Of a DNA stretch of 64,000 bases, positions 41,801 to 52,400 are shown one piece after another. Within the stretch, counting starts at the first letter, position 1. The number at the start of each line of letters is the position of its first letter. This DNA is from Puffinus mauretanicus (taxonomy: Eukaryota > Chordata > Aves > Procellariiformes > Procellariidae). The translations under genes were made by a program, and so were the position numbers. The notes below the pieces were generated by a model that was not told where the DNA came from, made no database searches, and saw nothing but the letters and a program-made list of their open reading frames with translations. Where the stretch lies: contig JAJKFH010000385.1 of the NCBI GenBank assembly GCA_023333565.1, forward strand, positions 310,001 to 374,000, in the 5' to 3' direction.

Positions 41801-44800
41801 AAGCACACCATCATGCACATTAGTTACCACAGACTGGTTGACACAAAACTACCTCAGCACTGTACATACTGCAGCAGGGAAGCCGCTGTTTTTAGGGACT
41901 ATGAGTATTCAAAATTAGAGATGCAGTCCATGCTAAAATACCTTGATGTCGTCCTCAGTGATGTAGCCAGACTGCACAACCCACCAAGCTTCTATAGCAA
42001 TCTCCACAGGTTTCACAGGTAACAGATCATGAGCAGTTTTCCTTCTGAAAAATTTCTGCAGTGGTACAGTCCATTTGAGATAGTAATAAAGAGCACTTCA
42101 CATGTGCAGACAGCCATTTACCTTTATATAGGCTGATTTTTATAAACATCGATTTTTAAGTACACCGTATTCACAGACCGGATACACACAAATACTATTA
42201 GCCTTGCCATTTCGTAAAAACACATACTCATTCAGAAAAAAAAACATTTCTCTGCTCCCTCAAATCATATGAAAACGGGAAGGAAAAATATTATTTACAT
42301 CTGATGTTGTTAAATCTTCACATAAACCCGTATTCTATTTGTCACTAATTAAAAATCACACTATTCAAACACATTAGGATCAAGTCCAAGTTTAAATCAT
42401 TTATGACATTTACTAATGTGAATGGGTAAGAGAGTACAGCAAACAAATATACAAATGGGGTATTTTAAAGAAATTCAATGATCTCAAAAAAAAACATTTT
42501 AGGAACATTTTCTTTACTTTAAAGGACAAACTACCCAACATTCTCAATAAGCATGGTGCTAAAAAAGTACAGTGAATTTCAGTCGAAGAAAGAAAAACTG
42601 GAGGGTGCTGTTTATTTATAGACCTAAATAGCTTCTCTTCCATTGTATAGCCATTACTTTTTGGTTCACTCTATCAACTTCATATTTTGGTAAGCACACT
42701 TTCGGTTGAAGGAGTACTGTGAAGCTACTGCAAGAGTACTTATGAGTTTCCTGAAGAAAGGAAGGAACTGTTGCGAACTAAAGGGCCTATTTCTATCAAC
42801 AGTAATTACAATATTTTCCACATGTGCTGTTCACATGCAAGGATACCTGTTCAGACTCATTACCGTTATCTCGGAGAAAGACATACATACTACAAAAATT
42901 TACACCTAAATGGAGGACTGTCCCAGAGTAAACTCTGATCTCAATTGCACCCACAGAAACATGGAATAATTCTTCCAGAACCAGTATCATTATTCCACAT
43001 TTATACTGGCCAGGAGACATTAGTTATCTGGTGCCATAGAGTAAATATAGCTCTGAAAAGATACGTTTGGAGGAAAAAAAAAGAAAACAATGTAGTACTG
43101 AATATCTTTTTCTTTAGTATAATTTGATTTTAAATTAAAAAGCTCTTTATTAACTTCAGGAAACACAATATAATTAGCAATACACTATGTCACATTCAAT
43201 TAGCCATACTATTAAACTAACCAGATCCATGAAATTATTCCATTCTTCATTTCCTATAACATAAACGGGGAGAAGAGGGGAGGAAAGAGAGCAGAAATTA
43301 AAGACAAACTTACTTTTGAAGACCTACATTGGTTCATTAGATCTATATACTGGTTTCTTCCTATACCTAGAAGTCTTAGACCTGAAAAATAAATAAGGTT
43401 TTATTTTTCTTAAGATGGGTTTAAGCTGAAGATACATAAAAAATTCTTCAAAGAATCAGACCTACTTCTATAATAATATTTTTAATTACTCTTTCTTCCC
43501 AAAATAAAAGGATAGTTATAGGAGCTAAGTTCAGTTTTAACTGAATTTGACAGAGAACCACATCCATCTAAAAACAGAATCCAGCCCCATTCATTTACTC
43601 TGTACAGGTTAAAAAAAAAACCCCATACCTCCTATCTCTCAAGTCATGGGGTAGCAGGGAATAATCCAACCCCTTTCTCTCCTACACTCACATCAACAGG
43701 TAATAACTATGCTTCAAATTAACAGAACTAAAGCTGTACCAGATTTTGGTCAACAGTTTTTCTTCCCCCTAATAAACCCCACTCCATGCACTGGATTAAA
43801 ACTCTAAACTAAGAATTAGAGCACAAAAGACCACACAAGCCTCTAGGGAAGATGATTTAGATCTAGTTGAGTTAAACTGAATCAGAATTTAATTCTACAA
43901 TGTCTAGCCTTCAAGCATTAAGGAACTATGAACAGATACTGGAAAATTACTCATTAGTTTTAAAACTGAGACAGAATATGGGTTAAGTCCAACTTTCTAG
44001 TTCAACACTAGTTTTTATGATAGGATGTTAATAAAGATGTTTAACTTAATTATACCTCAGCAACTGACTCACAGCTGCTGCTAAAATAACAGAATTGCTA
44101 GGGAAAAAAAAAAAACAGGGAAGCCTTTCCTCTCTTCATACTCCTGAGTAACACTAGATTTCCAACAAGCTACATGGTGCTGAATAAAAATGTTTTTCCT
44201 GATCTGTTTTCCCAGTGTGAACAGAGAGGCAAATTAGTAGTTAACTGACAATATTCTTTTAAAAACAAAACCAAAAAACCCAACTGTTTTCAAAAGCTGC
44301 AGGCTACTCCTCACCTGACTACACGCAATCCTTAAAGAGAACTTAAAGAAATATAAATTCATACAGAAGGTGAGGAATGAAGTCTTCAGCTATGAATAAC
44401 TTCTCAGTGGCAGGTTTGATTAACACCCTCCCTATGCCAGCAGTTCGCGTTTTCCTCTATAAGACTTATCAGTAGGCTATTGCTCTTACTCTGTTCCCCT
44501 CCACCAGGTTCAATGTTTTTGCTTTCCTAATCTTCCCACCTCATACCCACAACAGTCTAATAGAAATCAGGATAAAACACCTGGCACATCCAGGAGTGTC
44601 ATAAAATAACAGATTCTCTTCTCTCTATTTTCTGGTACATCATCCCTCAATCCACACTGATGCTAATTCACAGGAGTGTCAACAGCCTTTCAGCGTCTTC
44701 CCTAAGCTTTCTGCCCAACACATGCCAAAAAACGCACTAGGAAAGGACCAGCAGTCAGCTGGCTGATGCACAACAGCCAGTAAGGCTTTCCACTCAGAAG

Positions 44801-47800
44801 TCCAAGCAAACAGGAACGCAATACAAGCAAGGACAGAAGCCGCACAAGATTTTGCACCATGCCTACCTGTAGTCAAACTAGCCCAATTCCAGTGCTGACC
44901 ATACGGACAGAACTCTGTATGAAGAGCACACGCTCCTTAATATCATTATTTAAATGCTTCTACACCTTCATTCACACACTTATGTTCAAGTATGGATACC
45001 CGCAAAGCTGTTTTCAGAAGCTCCTTATTTCCAACTCATTGAAAGCAGTAATGCAAACTAGGTAATACTTACAGTCAGCAGCAGTGAAGTTGGGTAATGA
45101 ATCATAGCTTTTTTCACTGTTCATTATATCCTTAAAAAGACAAGAAAACTTAGATGCAACAAGAAAGTTGTCATTTCAGAGAAGTAAGTCCAAAATTCTG
45201 CCTGCTTTTTTTTTTTTTAAGAACAAAATGAAATTAAAACAAATCTATTAAAGTCAGTTACCTTACAAAACTTGCCAATTACTTGATTAATCATTACACA
45301 ATAAGGTAAATACATAAAAAAGAGACTTCTGTTTAATGTAAGATTTACAAAGAAAATGATGATTGACAAAATAATAAAGATTAAATCCTGTATCTGTCTT
45401 CACAAAAAAAACACCCAAACAAATAGCACACGGAATTGCTAACAGTAATAACAGAATAAGCTAACAATTAATCCATTATGTCTGCAATCACTATACACAA
45501 GATATCTGATATCCAATAAAAATAAAATAAGGTTGCCAGAGTGCTGACAGAACACAGAACCATCTTTGTTCTCATAGAAAAGGATCTGCTTCAAGCTTTT
45601 GAATAAGCTTCTAATATGGTTAAGTGCCCTTTTTGGAAGAGAACGAAAAAGAAAATAACCATTCAAATATGCTGGTTTTTAAAAATTGAAATTCTCTTTG
45701 TTTCATTAATCTAACAGAGTAAGCTATTTCCTTTACAGTTTGAAGTGAAGAGTCACAATCTCAAACATCAAAAGAGAAAGACTGGCCTCAGAGTGAGTCC
45801 CACCCCTGTTTCACATGACAAAGTCCAGCTCTTGAAAGGCTTACAGGGGCAGAAGGGAAAAAACTGCAGATACAAGTAGTTCTCCAGAAAACTTCCTTAC
45901 TGTTTCCTTGCTTGTTACCATACCCTACCCAAAAGCACATGACACTGCCTCGTATGCATTACAGGGACATCACCAACATCTCTAGGACAGAAAACAACAC
46001 ATTCTCAGCATAGTTTTGTACTCACCTCCATTATGCCTGTGTAATATGAAAACGGTGTTACTCTCAGACCTTTTACCATGATGTCAGACAAATGATAAGG
46101 GTACAACATGAGATGATCTCGACTGTATTTTAACAGATCCTCATAATATTTACGTTCGTCTTTCTTGACATGCTTAACTACAAGGGGAGAAAAAAGCTAC
46201 GTTGTTCTATGAAGTTCAACTTAAAAAAAAAAAGTGTTACAACAAATGGATTAAAAATAGTATAATGGCAATTGACAGAAAACAAAAAACAAAATAAAGG
46301 AGTGATGAAGGGCATTCAGCATCCAAGAATATGATACAAGTACTCCCAGAGCCTTTAAGAATAACATTAGAACAGAGCAGATTTATTTTACAGGTTACCA
46401 GGAAGTGGCCCATTGAGACAGAACTCACACAGGCTGTAGAAAATTATCTTTTAATTAGTGAAACTATTATCTACTTTGGGAAGACGAATGGATGCAGTCA
46501 ATGCAAAATAAATTGAAAGTCTGCAAACAAGTCATAGCCAATAGCTTATGTGAGTCAGGGCCACCGTCTGCATCTCATCTAGTGACAGGTTTTATTTTAT
46601 TAGTCAAATTCTCTCTTAACACCTCTTAATTTCTTGGAAAAAGGCAGCATAACTACAGCAGGAACTCAGTTCCACCTGCCAACTCAGCTTCACTAGAGTG
46701 CTTCACTAGACTCAAAATTCAAGACTTTTCTTGATGTTTTATCATTTAAAAGGATGTATTTTCAGGGAAGGAGGGACCTTTGAAGGGGGCTAGTTCTTGC
46801 AGTTTTGCAGTAGAGACAAGCTTCTACACAGAAGAATCGAGTAGCAATTAGAAGTTACTTAGCTTCTTTACTCACCTAAGTTATTCCGGTATCGTAACTG
46901 ATTGCGGATGCTGTAGAGTACAACCTGCCTTTCATATTCCCTCTGAGAGTTTCCAAGACCCTTGAAAACATAAAGGCCTTTTAGCTGACATGCACAAAAC
47001 CCCTTTTAGTTAAACCACAAAGTGTCTTATGACAAAACATATGCAGGCAGTTGTCATTACTCAGGGAGTCCCCCAGTTCAATAGTGATAGTATCTTTAGT
47101 CTCTGTATGAGGTCAAAAGTATTTTTAGTTAAATAGTTCTCTCTATACAGGGTGCAGATTTAAGCAATAACTTTAGATTTTTTGTTGTCCTAGTACCATT
47201 CTGATAAAAAAGCGAGCATCTAATTCTCAAATCAAAGGTTTTAAACTGTCTTTTAGAAGACATGAAGCATCAAGCATTTTACCAAGCGTTCAGCATCTTG
47301 CAGCCTTTAAGAATTACCCAGAATTAGTGTAGCATAAACCAAGGATGGTGAATGACATGTGAAGCTTCAACTGCTGCACCTAAGAAGCTTATAATGCAAA
47401 AATAAATAATGAAACAGCTCAAGTTGTAGTTTCACACAAGTAAGGCAATCAAATGATCTTAGGTCACAATGTGCGTAAGCACAGCACATTACTTGACTAT
47501 CATGAAAGAAGATAAAAAGAGAACTCTGATTGATGCTTTAAATGCCTGATTTCAAAAACTTCGCCTCAAAATTCTTCATATTACTCTTCTACTAGCATCC
47601 CCAACAAGCCATCTGGTGGTTTTTTTTTTCCCCCTCTCCTGGTTCCCTCATTGATGCTTATATTGAAAAAGACCCTTAGATAAAAAGGTACTTTACTGCA
47701 TATATGGGATAAACAATAAGTTGCATACATACTGTAGAATCAGGTATTGGAAAAGGAACACCTGATATCATAGACAGGGTCTATAATTGATTAAATATCC

Positions 47801-48913
47801 AAAGAGGGATCCAAGTATTTACTCCAAGCACAAAATTATTAAGGACTATTCTAACACTAAAGTAGACAAAACAGTATTCCAGAAGTTACGTTAAAGAAAA
47901 TAATGCATTAAATACTGGTATACTTTCTATCCTGAATCACATAGCCAACAGTACGGCACTCAGCTGGGCAGGTAAAGAGAAGTCATCATTCATGCCCCTC
48001 TTACAGCTCCCGAAATCTCAAACTCAAGGAATTCAATTACTCAGGGCCTGCAGCCACTACTCATCCTCTCCATCCTTCCTTTGTGCAAGAGCAGGAATTG
48101 TTTTTCAGCATCTGCTTTCAAGCAGTGTAAGAGTTTGGAGACAAGAATGTCTCGACATGACAGAATATCTCCCCTCTGCTACCAGAGGCCCGTTAAATCC
48201 ATCAAATCAAAATTTCATGAGGTTTCCTTTTCCACACGCCACTCACTGCAACAGCTCCCTGGCTACCGAAACGCCAGGCCGCACAAGTCTCCGATGACAC
48301 CTGTCCTGGTTCAGCTCACACTACCCAGGGGTTGTGTGAGGGATACCCAGGGATACCCGCCTCAGCTGGTCTAGCGCCTGCGCCAGCTGAGAGAGCACCC
48401 CACACACCCCCTTCGCCAGCTGAGAGAGCACCCCCCACCCCCCCACATCTCCCTCTGCCCACAGAGACCCCAAACCACCGCTACATCCCCCTCTCCTCCC
48501 AGAGCCCCCCGCCTCTCACATACAGACCCCACACCGCCCTCACATCCCACTCTCCCCAGAGAGACCCCCCCACGCACGCACACACGCATCCCCCCTCTCC
48601 CTCCCAGTCCCCGCTCTCCTCATGGGCAGACCCCACACCCGCCCCCACATCTCCCCTCTCCTCACAACCACCTCCCCCCTCGCAGGCACCCCGTGGACCC
48701 CGTGGCCAGGGCCGCCTGCCTTCCCTCGGGGCAGGCAGAGCCGAGTCCCCACGCCTCCCCGCACACCGCCTGGCGCCCTCCCGCCCTCCGCTTCCCCGGA
48801 CCGGGAGCTCGGCAGCCCGGACTCTGCCCGCCCGCCGGCACCTGCTTGACGCTGGCCGGCAGCCGGCCCCAGGGGTAGTTGTGGCGGATGTGGAACTCCA
48901 CGTCGATGTTCAT
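23711..48913 (-). CDS. FAM91A1: FAM91A1, complete gene (24 coding exons, 837 aa)
   Basis: Protein FAM91A1. In vertebrates it binds TBC1D23 and the WDR11 complex and helps capture endosome-derived vesicles at the trans-Golgi network (established knowledge). Coding exons, 5' to 3' on the minus strand: 48842-48913, 46876-46960, 46026-46177, 45073-45130, 43314-43381, 41942-42055, 40929-41019, 38599-38661, 37410-37516, 36572-36610, 36354-36466, 35333-35451, 34810-34922, 34524-34610, 33610-33742, 32724-32872, 32120-32254, 29839-29952, 28841-28913, 27437-27586, 26837-26944, 26414-26537, 25274-25343, 23711-23887. Every junction is GT/AG and phases sum to 2514 nt including stop. I recall 838 residues for human. 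Residues 1 to about 310 fit the FAM91 N-terminal domain and about 370-820 the C-terminal domain, joined by a Ser/Asp/Thr-rich linker (about 325-375). No frameshift or internal stop was seen. Start ATG has G at -3. Only the last ten residues diverge clearly from the human sequence as recalled. Confidence 0.97.
25274..25343 (-). CDS. FAM91A1: FAM91A1 exon 23 (codons 756-779)
   Basis: 70 nt; acceptor GATAG, donor GTAAGG. Encodes [20 protein letters not shown] then HSFQ, close to human. Confidence 0.96.
26414..26537 (-). CDS. FAM91A1: FAM91A1 exon 22 (codons 715-755)
   Basis: 124 nt; acceptor CTGCAG, donor GTGAGC. Encodes [20 protein letters not shown] then [15 protein letters not shown]. Confidence 0.96.
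26837..26944 (-). CDS. FAM91A1: FAM91A1 exon 21 (codons 679-714)
   Basis: 108 nt; acceptor CTTTAG followed by GAGAGAC, donor GTAAAA. Encodes [20 protein letters not shown] then [16 protein letters not shown]. Acidic and polar, probably a disordered loop in the C-terminal domain (inference). Confidence 0.95.
27437..27586 (-). CDS. FAM91A1: FAM91A1 exon 20 (codons 629-678)
   Basis: 150 nt; acceptor CACTAG, donor GTTAGT. Encodes [20 protein letters not shown] then [20 protein letters not shown] and [10 protein letters not shown]. Confidence 0.96.
27839..27873. repeat. TC/CA-rich microsatellite in FAM91A1 intron 19
   Basis: TCTCTCTCTCACACACAGAC then ACATACAGACAG: a short compound dinucleotide repeat with interruptions. 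It lies just 5' of exon 20 relative to the plus strand. Confidence 0.7.
28841..28913 (-). CDS. FAM91A1: FAM91A1 exon 19 (codons 605-628)
   Basis: 73 nt; acceptor GTTCAG, donor GTAACT. Encodes [20 protein letters not shown] then EQQG, leaving one base for the next codon. Confidence 0.96.
29839..29952 (-). CDS. FAM91A1: FAM91A1 exon 18 (codons 567-604)
   Basis: 114 nt, phase 0; acceptor TTCTAG, donor GTACAG. Encodes [20 protein letters not shown] then [18 protein letters not shown]. The first codon is Gly where human has Ser, as recalled. Confidence 0.96.
32120..32254 (-). CDS. FAM91A1: FAM91A1 exon 17 (codons 522-566)
   Basis: 135 nt, phase 0; acceptor CTCTAG, donor GTAGCG. Encodes [20 protein letters not shown] then [20 protein letters not shown] and DIFQ. 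Confidence 0.96.
32724..32872 (-). CDS. FAM91A1: FAM91A1 exon 16 (codons 472-521)
   Basis: 149 nt; acceptor ACATAG, donor GTGAAA. Encodes [20 protein letters not shown] and continues through [19 protein letters not shown] to SSCTPQ. Confidence 0.96.
33323..33412 (-). mobile_element. CR1 LINE 3' fragment (FAM91A1 intron 15)
   Basis: Plus-strand text starts AGAATCATAGAACCATTTAG followed by GTTGGAAAAGACCTTTAAGA. This is the reverse complement of the avian CR1 3' end, whose tail is an ATTCTATGATTCT-type repeat, so the element lies on the minus strand. It is short and decays quickly after about 90 bp. Confidence 0.85.
33610..33742 (-). CDS. FAM91A1: FAM91A1 exon 15 (codons 428-471)
   Basis: 133 nt; acceptor TGTAG, donor GTACTG. 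Encodes [20 protein letters not shown] then [20 protein letters not shown]. The following intron carries a CR1 remnant. Confidence 0.96.
34524..34610 (-). CDS. FAM91A1: FAM91A1 exon 14 (codons 399-427)
   Basis: 87 nt, phase 0; acceptor TTACAG, donor GTAATC. Encodes [20 protein letters not shown] then DSFLVELEK, nearly identical to human. Confidence 0.96.
34810..34922 (-). CDS. FAM91A1: FAM91A1 exon 13 (codons 361-398)
   Basis: 113 nt; acceptor ATTAG, donor GTATGT. Starts in the Ser-rich linker and enters the C-terminal domain with [20 protein letters not shown] and NLSP. Confidence 0.96.
35333..35451 (-). CDS. FAM91A1: FAM91A1 exon 12 (codons 321-360), linker
   Basis: 119 nt; acceptor AATAG, donor GTTAGC (T at +3, non-consensus). 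Encodes [12 protein letters not shown] and then the polar linker [14 protein letters not shown] between the two FAM91 domains. Confidence 0.95.
36354..36466 (-). CDS. FAM91A1: FAM91A1 exon 11 (codons 284-320)
   Basis: 113 nt; acceptor TCTTCAG, donor GTAAGT. Encodes [20 protein letters not shown] and [17 protein letters not shown], the end of the N-terminal domain. Confidence 0.96.
36572..36610 (-). CDS. FAM91A1: FAM91A1 exon 10, 39-nt small exon (codons 271-283)
   Basis: Only 39 nt; acceptor TTTGTAG behind a long T tract, donor GTATGT. Encodes [13 protein letters not shown], phase 0 at both ends, so skipping it would remove 13 residues without a frameshift. Confidence 0.95.
37410..37516 (-). 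CDS. FAM91A1: FAM91A1 exon 9 (codons 235-270)
   Basis: 107 nt; acceptor TTTCAG, donor GTAAGT. Encodes [20 protein letters not shown], then [16 protein letters not shown], ending at a whole codon. Confidence 0.96.
38599..38661 (-). CDS. FAM91A1: FAM91A1 exon 8 (codons 214-234)
   Basis: 63 nt; acceptor TATAAAG, donor GTAAGT. Completes a Ser codon, then encodes [20 protein letters not shown]. The acceptor has a poor pyrimidine tract, but phase and protein match leave no doubt. Confidence 0.95.
40929..41019 (-). CDS. FAM91A1: FAM91A1 exon 7 (codons 184-213)
   Basis: 91 nt; acceptor ACCTAG, donor GTACGT. Encodes [20 protein letters not shown] and [10 protein letters not shown]. It carries more substitutions against human than neighbouring exons (for example TSEKSAI where human has LPEKCAV, as recalled). 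Confidence 0.95.
41942..42055 (-). CDS. FAM91A1: FAM91A1 exon 6 (codons 146-183)
   Basis: 114 nt, phase 0 at both ends; acceptor CTGCAG, donor GTATTT. Encodes [20 protein letters not shown] and continues through a Trp-Trp pair to GYITEDDIK. Confidence 0.96.
43314..43381 (-). CDS. FAM91A1: FAM91A1 exon 5 (codons 123-145)
   Basis: 68 nt; acceptor TTTCAG, donor GTAAGT. Encodes [20 protein letters not shown] plus SK, identical to the human protein as recalled. Confidence 0.96.
45073..45130 (-). CDS. FAM91A1: FAM91A1 exon 4 (codons 104-122)
   Basis: 58 nt; acceptor TTTAAG, donor GTAAGT. Encodes [19 protein letters not shown]. Its final T joins GT of the next exon to make Cys. Confidence 0.96.
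46026..46177 (-). CDS. FAM91A1: FAM91A1 exon 3 (codons 53-103)
   Basis: 152 nt; acceptor TTGTAG, donor GTGAGT. Encodes [20 protein letters not shown] and then the [17 protein letters not shown] segment of the N-terminal domain, closing at a whole codon. Confidence 0.96.
46876..46960 (-). CDS. FAM91A1: FAM91A1 exon 2 (codons 25-52)
   Basis: 85 nt; acceptor TTTCAAG, donor GTGAGT. Encodes [20 protein letters not shown] and the following basic stretch. The first codon reads Gly where the human protein has Ser, as recalled. Leaves one base of a Val codon completed by the next exon. Confidence 0.96.
48371..48690. repeat. C-rich degenerate minisatellite in FAM91A1 intron 1
   Basis: Irregular tandem array on the plus strand. 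A unit CGCCAGCTGAGAGAGCACCC occurs at 48381 and again 33 bp later. After that, blocks of the type ACATCTCCC-CTCTCC-CAGAGACCCC recur at about 48444, 48483, 48542 and 48647, spaced roughly 40-105 bp. The transcribed strand of FAM91A1 pre-mRNA is therefore G-rich, with runs of six and seven G. It begins about 150 bp inside intron 1. Large open frames across it are a product of biased composition. Confidence 0.8.
48842..48913 (-). CDS. FAM91A1: FAM91A1 exon 1 (codons 1-24)
   Basis: Holds the start codon (ATG at 48913-48911, context GCCATGA) and the highly conserved N-terminus [15 protein letters not shown]. Ends after a whole codon (phase 0) at donor CAG|GTGCCG, which is weak at +3 to +6. Embedded in the CpG island; large GC-rich frames overlapping it on both strands are composition artefacts. 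Confidence 0.96.
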
Positions 48914-49145
48914 GGCGAGGAGACCGGGCCGCGCCGCGGGGCCCCGCCGCCGGGAGGCGCTCCAGCCCGGGAGGCGCTCCAGCCCAGGGGCCGCCCTGCC
49001 CTCGGCCCGCCGCCGCAGCCACCTCCCGCCCGCCGCCGCTTCCGCGTTACGCCCCGGAAACTCCTGCACACGTCAGTTCCGGCGGGGCGGGGAGAGGGGT
49101 GGCCGGCGCCTCGTGATGCGGCCGGTGGCGGGGTGGGGGTGCAGC

Positions 49146-49157
49146 TGCGCACGCGCG
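49146..49157. promoter_or_regulatory. NRF1 binding site
   Basis: TGCGCACGCGCG matches the YGCGCAYGCGCR consensus at all positions. It lies about 235 bp upstream of the FAM91A1 start codon in the CpG island. NRF1 sites of this form are common in housekeeping promoters. Confidence 0.7.
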
Positions 49158-49450
49158 GCGGCAGGCGGGCGGGCCCTGGGCGCTGCGGGCGGCGGCTCGG
49201 AGGGACCCGGGACCCGGCAGCCGGCTTCCCGCCCGGCGGAGCCCCGGCCGCCCGCTACCTTCCCCCGCTTCGTCGGGCGGCAGGGGAGCGCGGCGAGGTT
49301 GTTTCGGTCGGTTTTAGTAAGCTGCTGTAAGCGGAGGCGAGGCCTGGGCTTCGCAGCCAGCGCGTTCGGTCGCTGCACCGGCAGCAAGCGGCAGGAGTTG
49401 AGGCCTTCCGGGCGCCCTGCTTCTACTCGAGCTCTAAGGCGCAGGTGCTC

Positions 49451-52400
49451 GTGCCTCGAGAAGGTTGTCCCTCGCCTTGGCTGCTTCCCCCGCACACCAG
49501 CCCAACCGTCCGGGGGCTGACACTGCGTGGGAACAGATCCAAGCTGAAAATGGCTCCGTTACCTGCTTGGTTAGTTTCAACATCAGTTTCCTAATGTAGT
49601 TCACGATGGACCTGGACAACTGGTAGTGACTGCTCAAAGCAGGGGCAGGTACAGATGCAGCAATAAGCATTGCACAACGAGGAGTGATCAAGATCATTGC
49701 GTTTAGCAGTGGCCCTGGGCTAGGCCAGCTGGGTGTGCGTGGTCTGCATGGGGTGAGGACTGGCAGCTGGCAGACCTGAGTACCAACAGTAGCCTGACCG
49801 ATTCGTGCAGCGTCTTGAGCAAGTGGGTTAATACCATCAAGGAAGCCGCTTCAAATAAAATAGCAGCAGGTGCCCCTCCTTGTCTTAGGATCTAGGGTTT
49901 TGTGAGTCATTTAAAGTCTTACCAGTGTCAAAATCGGTGCCAACTTCCCATGCAGAAGCATTTTCTTGTTGTTTAAGTGTCAGGAAATTACAGGCAGGGA
50001 AAGGCTCCATATTTTTAACACTACACAACATTTTAGCATATGATTTGATACATAAGTAAAATAAAGCAAGTGAGCCTCTGATCACTCGTGCCATTTAATT
50101 TTTAAGGCTGTTATCCTGCATGCTCAGTAGTAACCTTGGAACAGTGGTGACAGAGCTGAAAGGGCACCAACAGCAATAGAAGGAAACTCAGTGCTTTGTT
50201 ATCTTCGAGTGGGTCCCCAGAGAACTACAGACCCAGTTCTTCTTCAGCGTCACTGATACCTTCAGGATCGCACTTCTGCGTAACTGCAGAGACACAAAGC
50301 CTCAGCCTTCGGACGTGCCCCATGGTGCCGAGGCACACAGATCCCTGCAGCCGAGGAGATGATGAGCAGCTCACACAATCTCCAGAGTCTCAGATAGAGC
50401 CTCCCTGCTCATATCACCTGCAGGATTCAGTCCAGGAACCCAGTCACAGCTGACCAACCTGACCTCATCCTTAATTCTTTTAACCCCAGTTGTCACATTT
50501 CTGATGAGCCTTTCGCTGTCACACCCTACATTGGTTTATAAATAAACTATAAAAAGACATTAATAAGAAACCCTTTTTGCCTTGCCCATTGCCACATAAA
50601 CCAGGTGGTACAGGTCTTTGGCTGGTACTGTCTGTTTGCTTTTGATATCAGTAATTAGACACACCTCTCAATAGGGCAGGACAGTTTTTTTCTTGGATGG
50701 TTCTGAGGTGAATTATCTTGTGGCACCAGCACCTGAATAATACTTTTAGTAAGACACAGATGTGAGAATCCACAAGCTAAAAATTCAGGTGCTCAGAATA
50801 ACAGTAATGTATGCAGTATTCCTACTCCATTGTATTCCTATCGGCTGCCTCAGACTTTTCAGTGATAGCACTGGCAAAAGGGAATTAAAAATAAGACAAT
50901 TAGAAAGAAAGTATTGACGTGAGGTAGATCTTCAGAGAGGCAGAGTAATTGAGCAGACCTGTGATTAGAAGCCAATAGTGGAAGTTCCCGATTTTTAACA
51001 GGATTTTAATTTATTACCAGAAAGGGTACCATACAACAACATTGTTCTGTGTTTATTAATGAGTTTGAGAATTTGCAGACAACTGATTCAAATCACTTTC
51101 TAAATGAAGGCCATAGATAAAACGCTCTGAACTCCTGCACCTTCAGTTGAGGTCGTTGAACTCTGAAGTTATAATCATATTGGTTTAAATCATGTATGTA
51201 AAATACAGTGAGCAGTGAGGATCAGGCTACTGATCCTTTTTTCCAAAGCTTAAGGATATCATTAAAACCACATCCACTCCCTCCCAGCTCTGCTCCTCAG
51301 GATGTATATGTGTGTGTAGGATGTTGCACAGTTTACAGTTTCTCCAGCTGACCCTTCAGGCAGTTGCAGCAATGAGCAGATTTATCCTGGAACACAGGTG
51401 CTATGTGTAGCTTTCTCCAGTCGTTCACGACTTTCCCTGACTTGCATTAGTGCTCACAGGTAATCAACCCTGGTTCAGATATTGCTACCCCTAGTTTGAC
51501 ACTCAGTAGACCTGTGCCCCTGACTATATATAATGAATATTCATTGATTTTTTTTTTCCTTCCCTATTCTGGTTGGTACACACGACTACTTACTTAAATG
51601 CATTCATTTCTGGCAGGAATAATCTTCCTTTGTGAGGATAAGCAAAACAAGGATTGAACACTTCAGCCTGGTGTGCATCATCCATTAGCTGCTCTCCTTC
51701 CACATTCTGTAATAAATTTCCACTTACCTTTGTTTATCCCTTACTTCTGAGATATCTTCAGACATCTTCTTTTTGTATTTGATGTCTCTTGCTGCTCATA
51801 ACTCATTCTGTCCATCTGCTTTTCTATTTTTCTCATTGCTACACATTTTTCTTACTATACTTCCTATCTTTCCTTCCTGTAGAGAAAATTTGCTTCTTGG
51901 ATTTTAATATATTTGCTTCCAGTTATTCTCAGTAGCCTTCATTCTTGAGATTGCCTTCTCAAAAGACATTGCCTTTTGGCCCACTGATTTTTCAAAAGTC
52001 TGCTTTTTTCCTTATTCCAAGTCTTTTGTGCTTTTTCCTTGCAATAAATTAACTCCATGTGTCATTGCCACTTTCAGACAAACTACCTTCCCCTTCCTCC
52101 TCATTGTTTAAAATCAAAAGTAGCAGCTTGGTTCCTCTGTTTCCTGAGACAGAAGTTGATTCCAGTGTGCTCGTCAAGCTTGATGGACTGGTGGGGGCCT
52201 GCCAGTTCGCTTTTCCCACTGACAGGTAACTGAGGCCTATCTACAGAGTAAAATACAGTGCTCTGAAAGAGCGAGCTGAGCTGAGCTGAGTCAGTGCAGC
52301 TCTCCTCTGAACTGAGCACCTACACGGAGAAGTTGCAATGAGATTTCTTATTCGCATTCCTTCTGGTCCTGGCTGGCCTCATCAGCTGCATGTGAAGAAT

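Larger units (their letters stand above)
48690..49450. promoter_or_regulatory. CpG-island promoter of FAM91A1
   Basis: Very GC-rich, CpG-dense block around exon 1, sharply bounded by AT-rich DNA. On the upstream side of the ATG it holds ETS cores (CCGGAA at 49054-49059 and TTCCGG at 49077-49082), a CRE-like ACACGTCAG (49068-49076), a GC box (49081-49091) and a perfect NRF1 consensus (49146-49157). No TATA box. This set is typical of a broadly active promoter; I infer initiation about 100-200 bp upstream of the ATG. Confidence 0.85.

Noticed and set aside
48540..49069. Minus-strand frames of 160 and 135 codons around FAM91A1 exon 1
   Set aside because: The 135-codon frame contains the true exon 1 peptide in its middle, but its flanks are 5' UTR and intron; the real coding part is 48842-48913. 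The 160-codon frame is out of phase.
48332..49330. 332-codon plus-strand open frame, the longest in the window
   Set aside because: It runs through the C-rich minisatellite and CpG island, is extremely rich in Pro, Arg, Ala and Gly, and overlaps FAM91A1 exon 1 on the other strand. Lack of A/T-rich stop codons explains it.
48879..49520. 213-codon plus-strand frame in the CpG island
   Set aside because: Same compositional cause; no domain, and overlapped by open frames on both strands.
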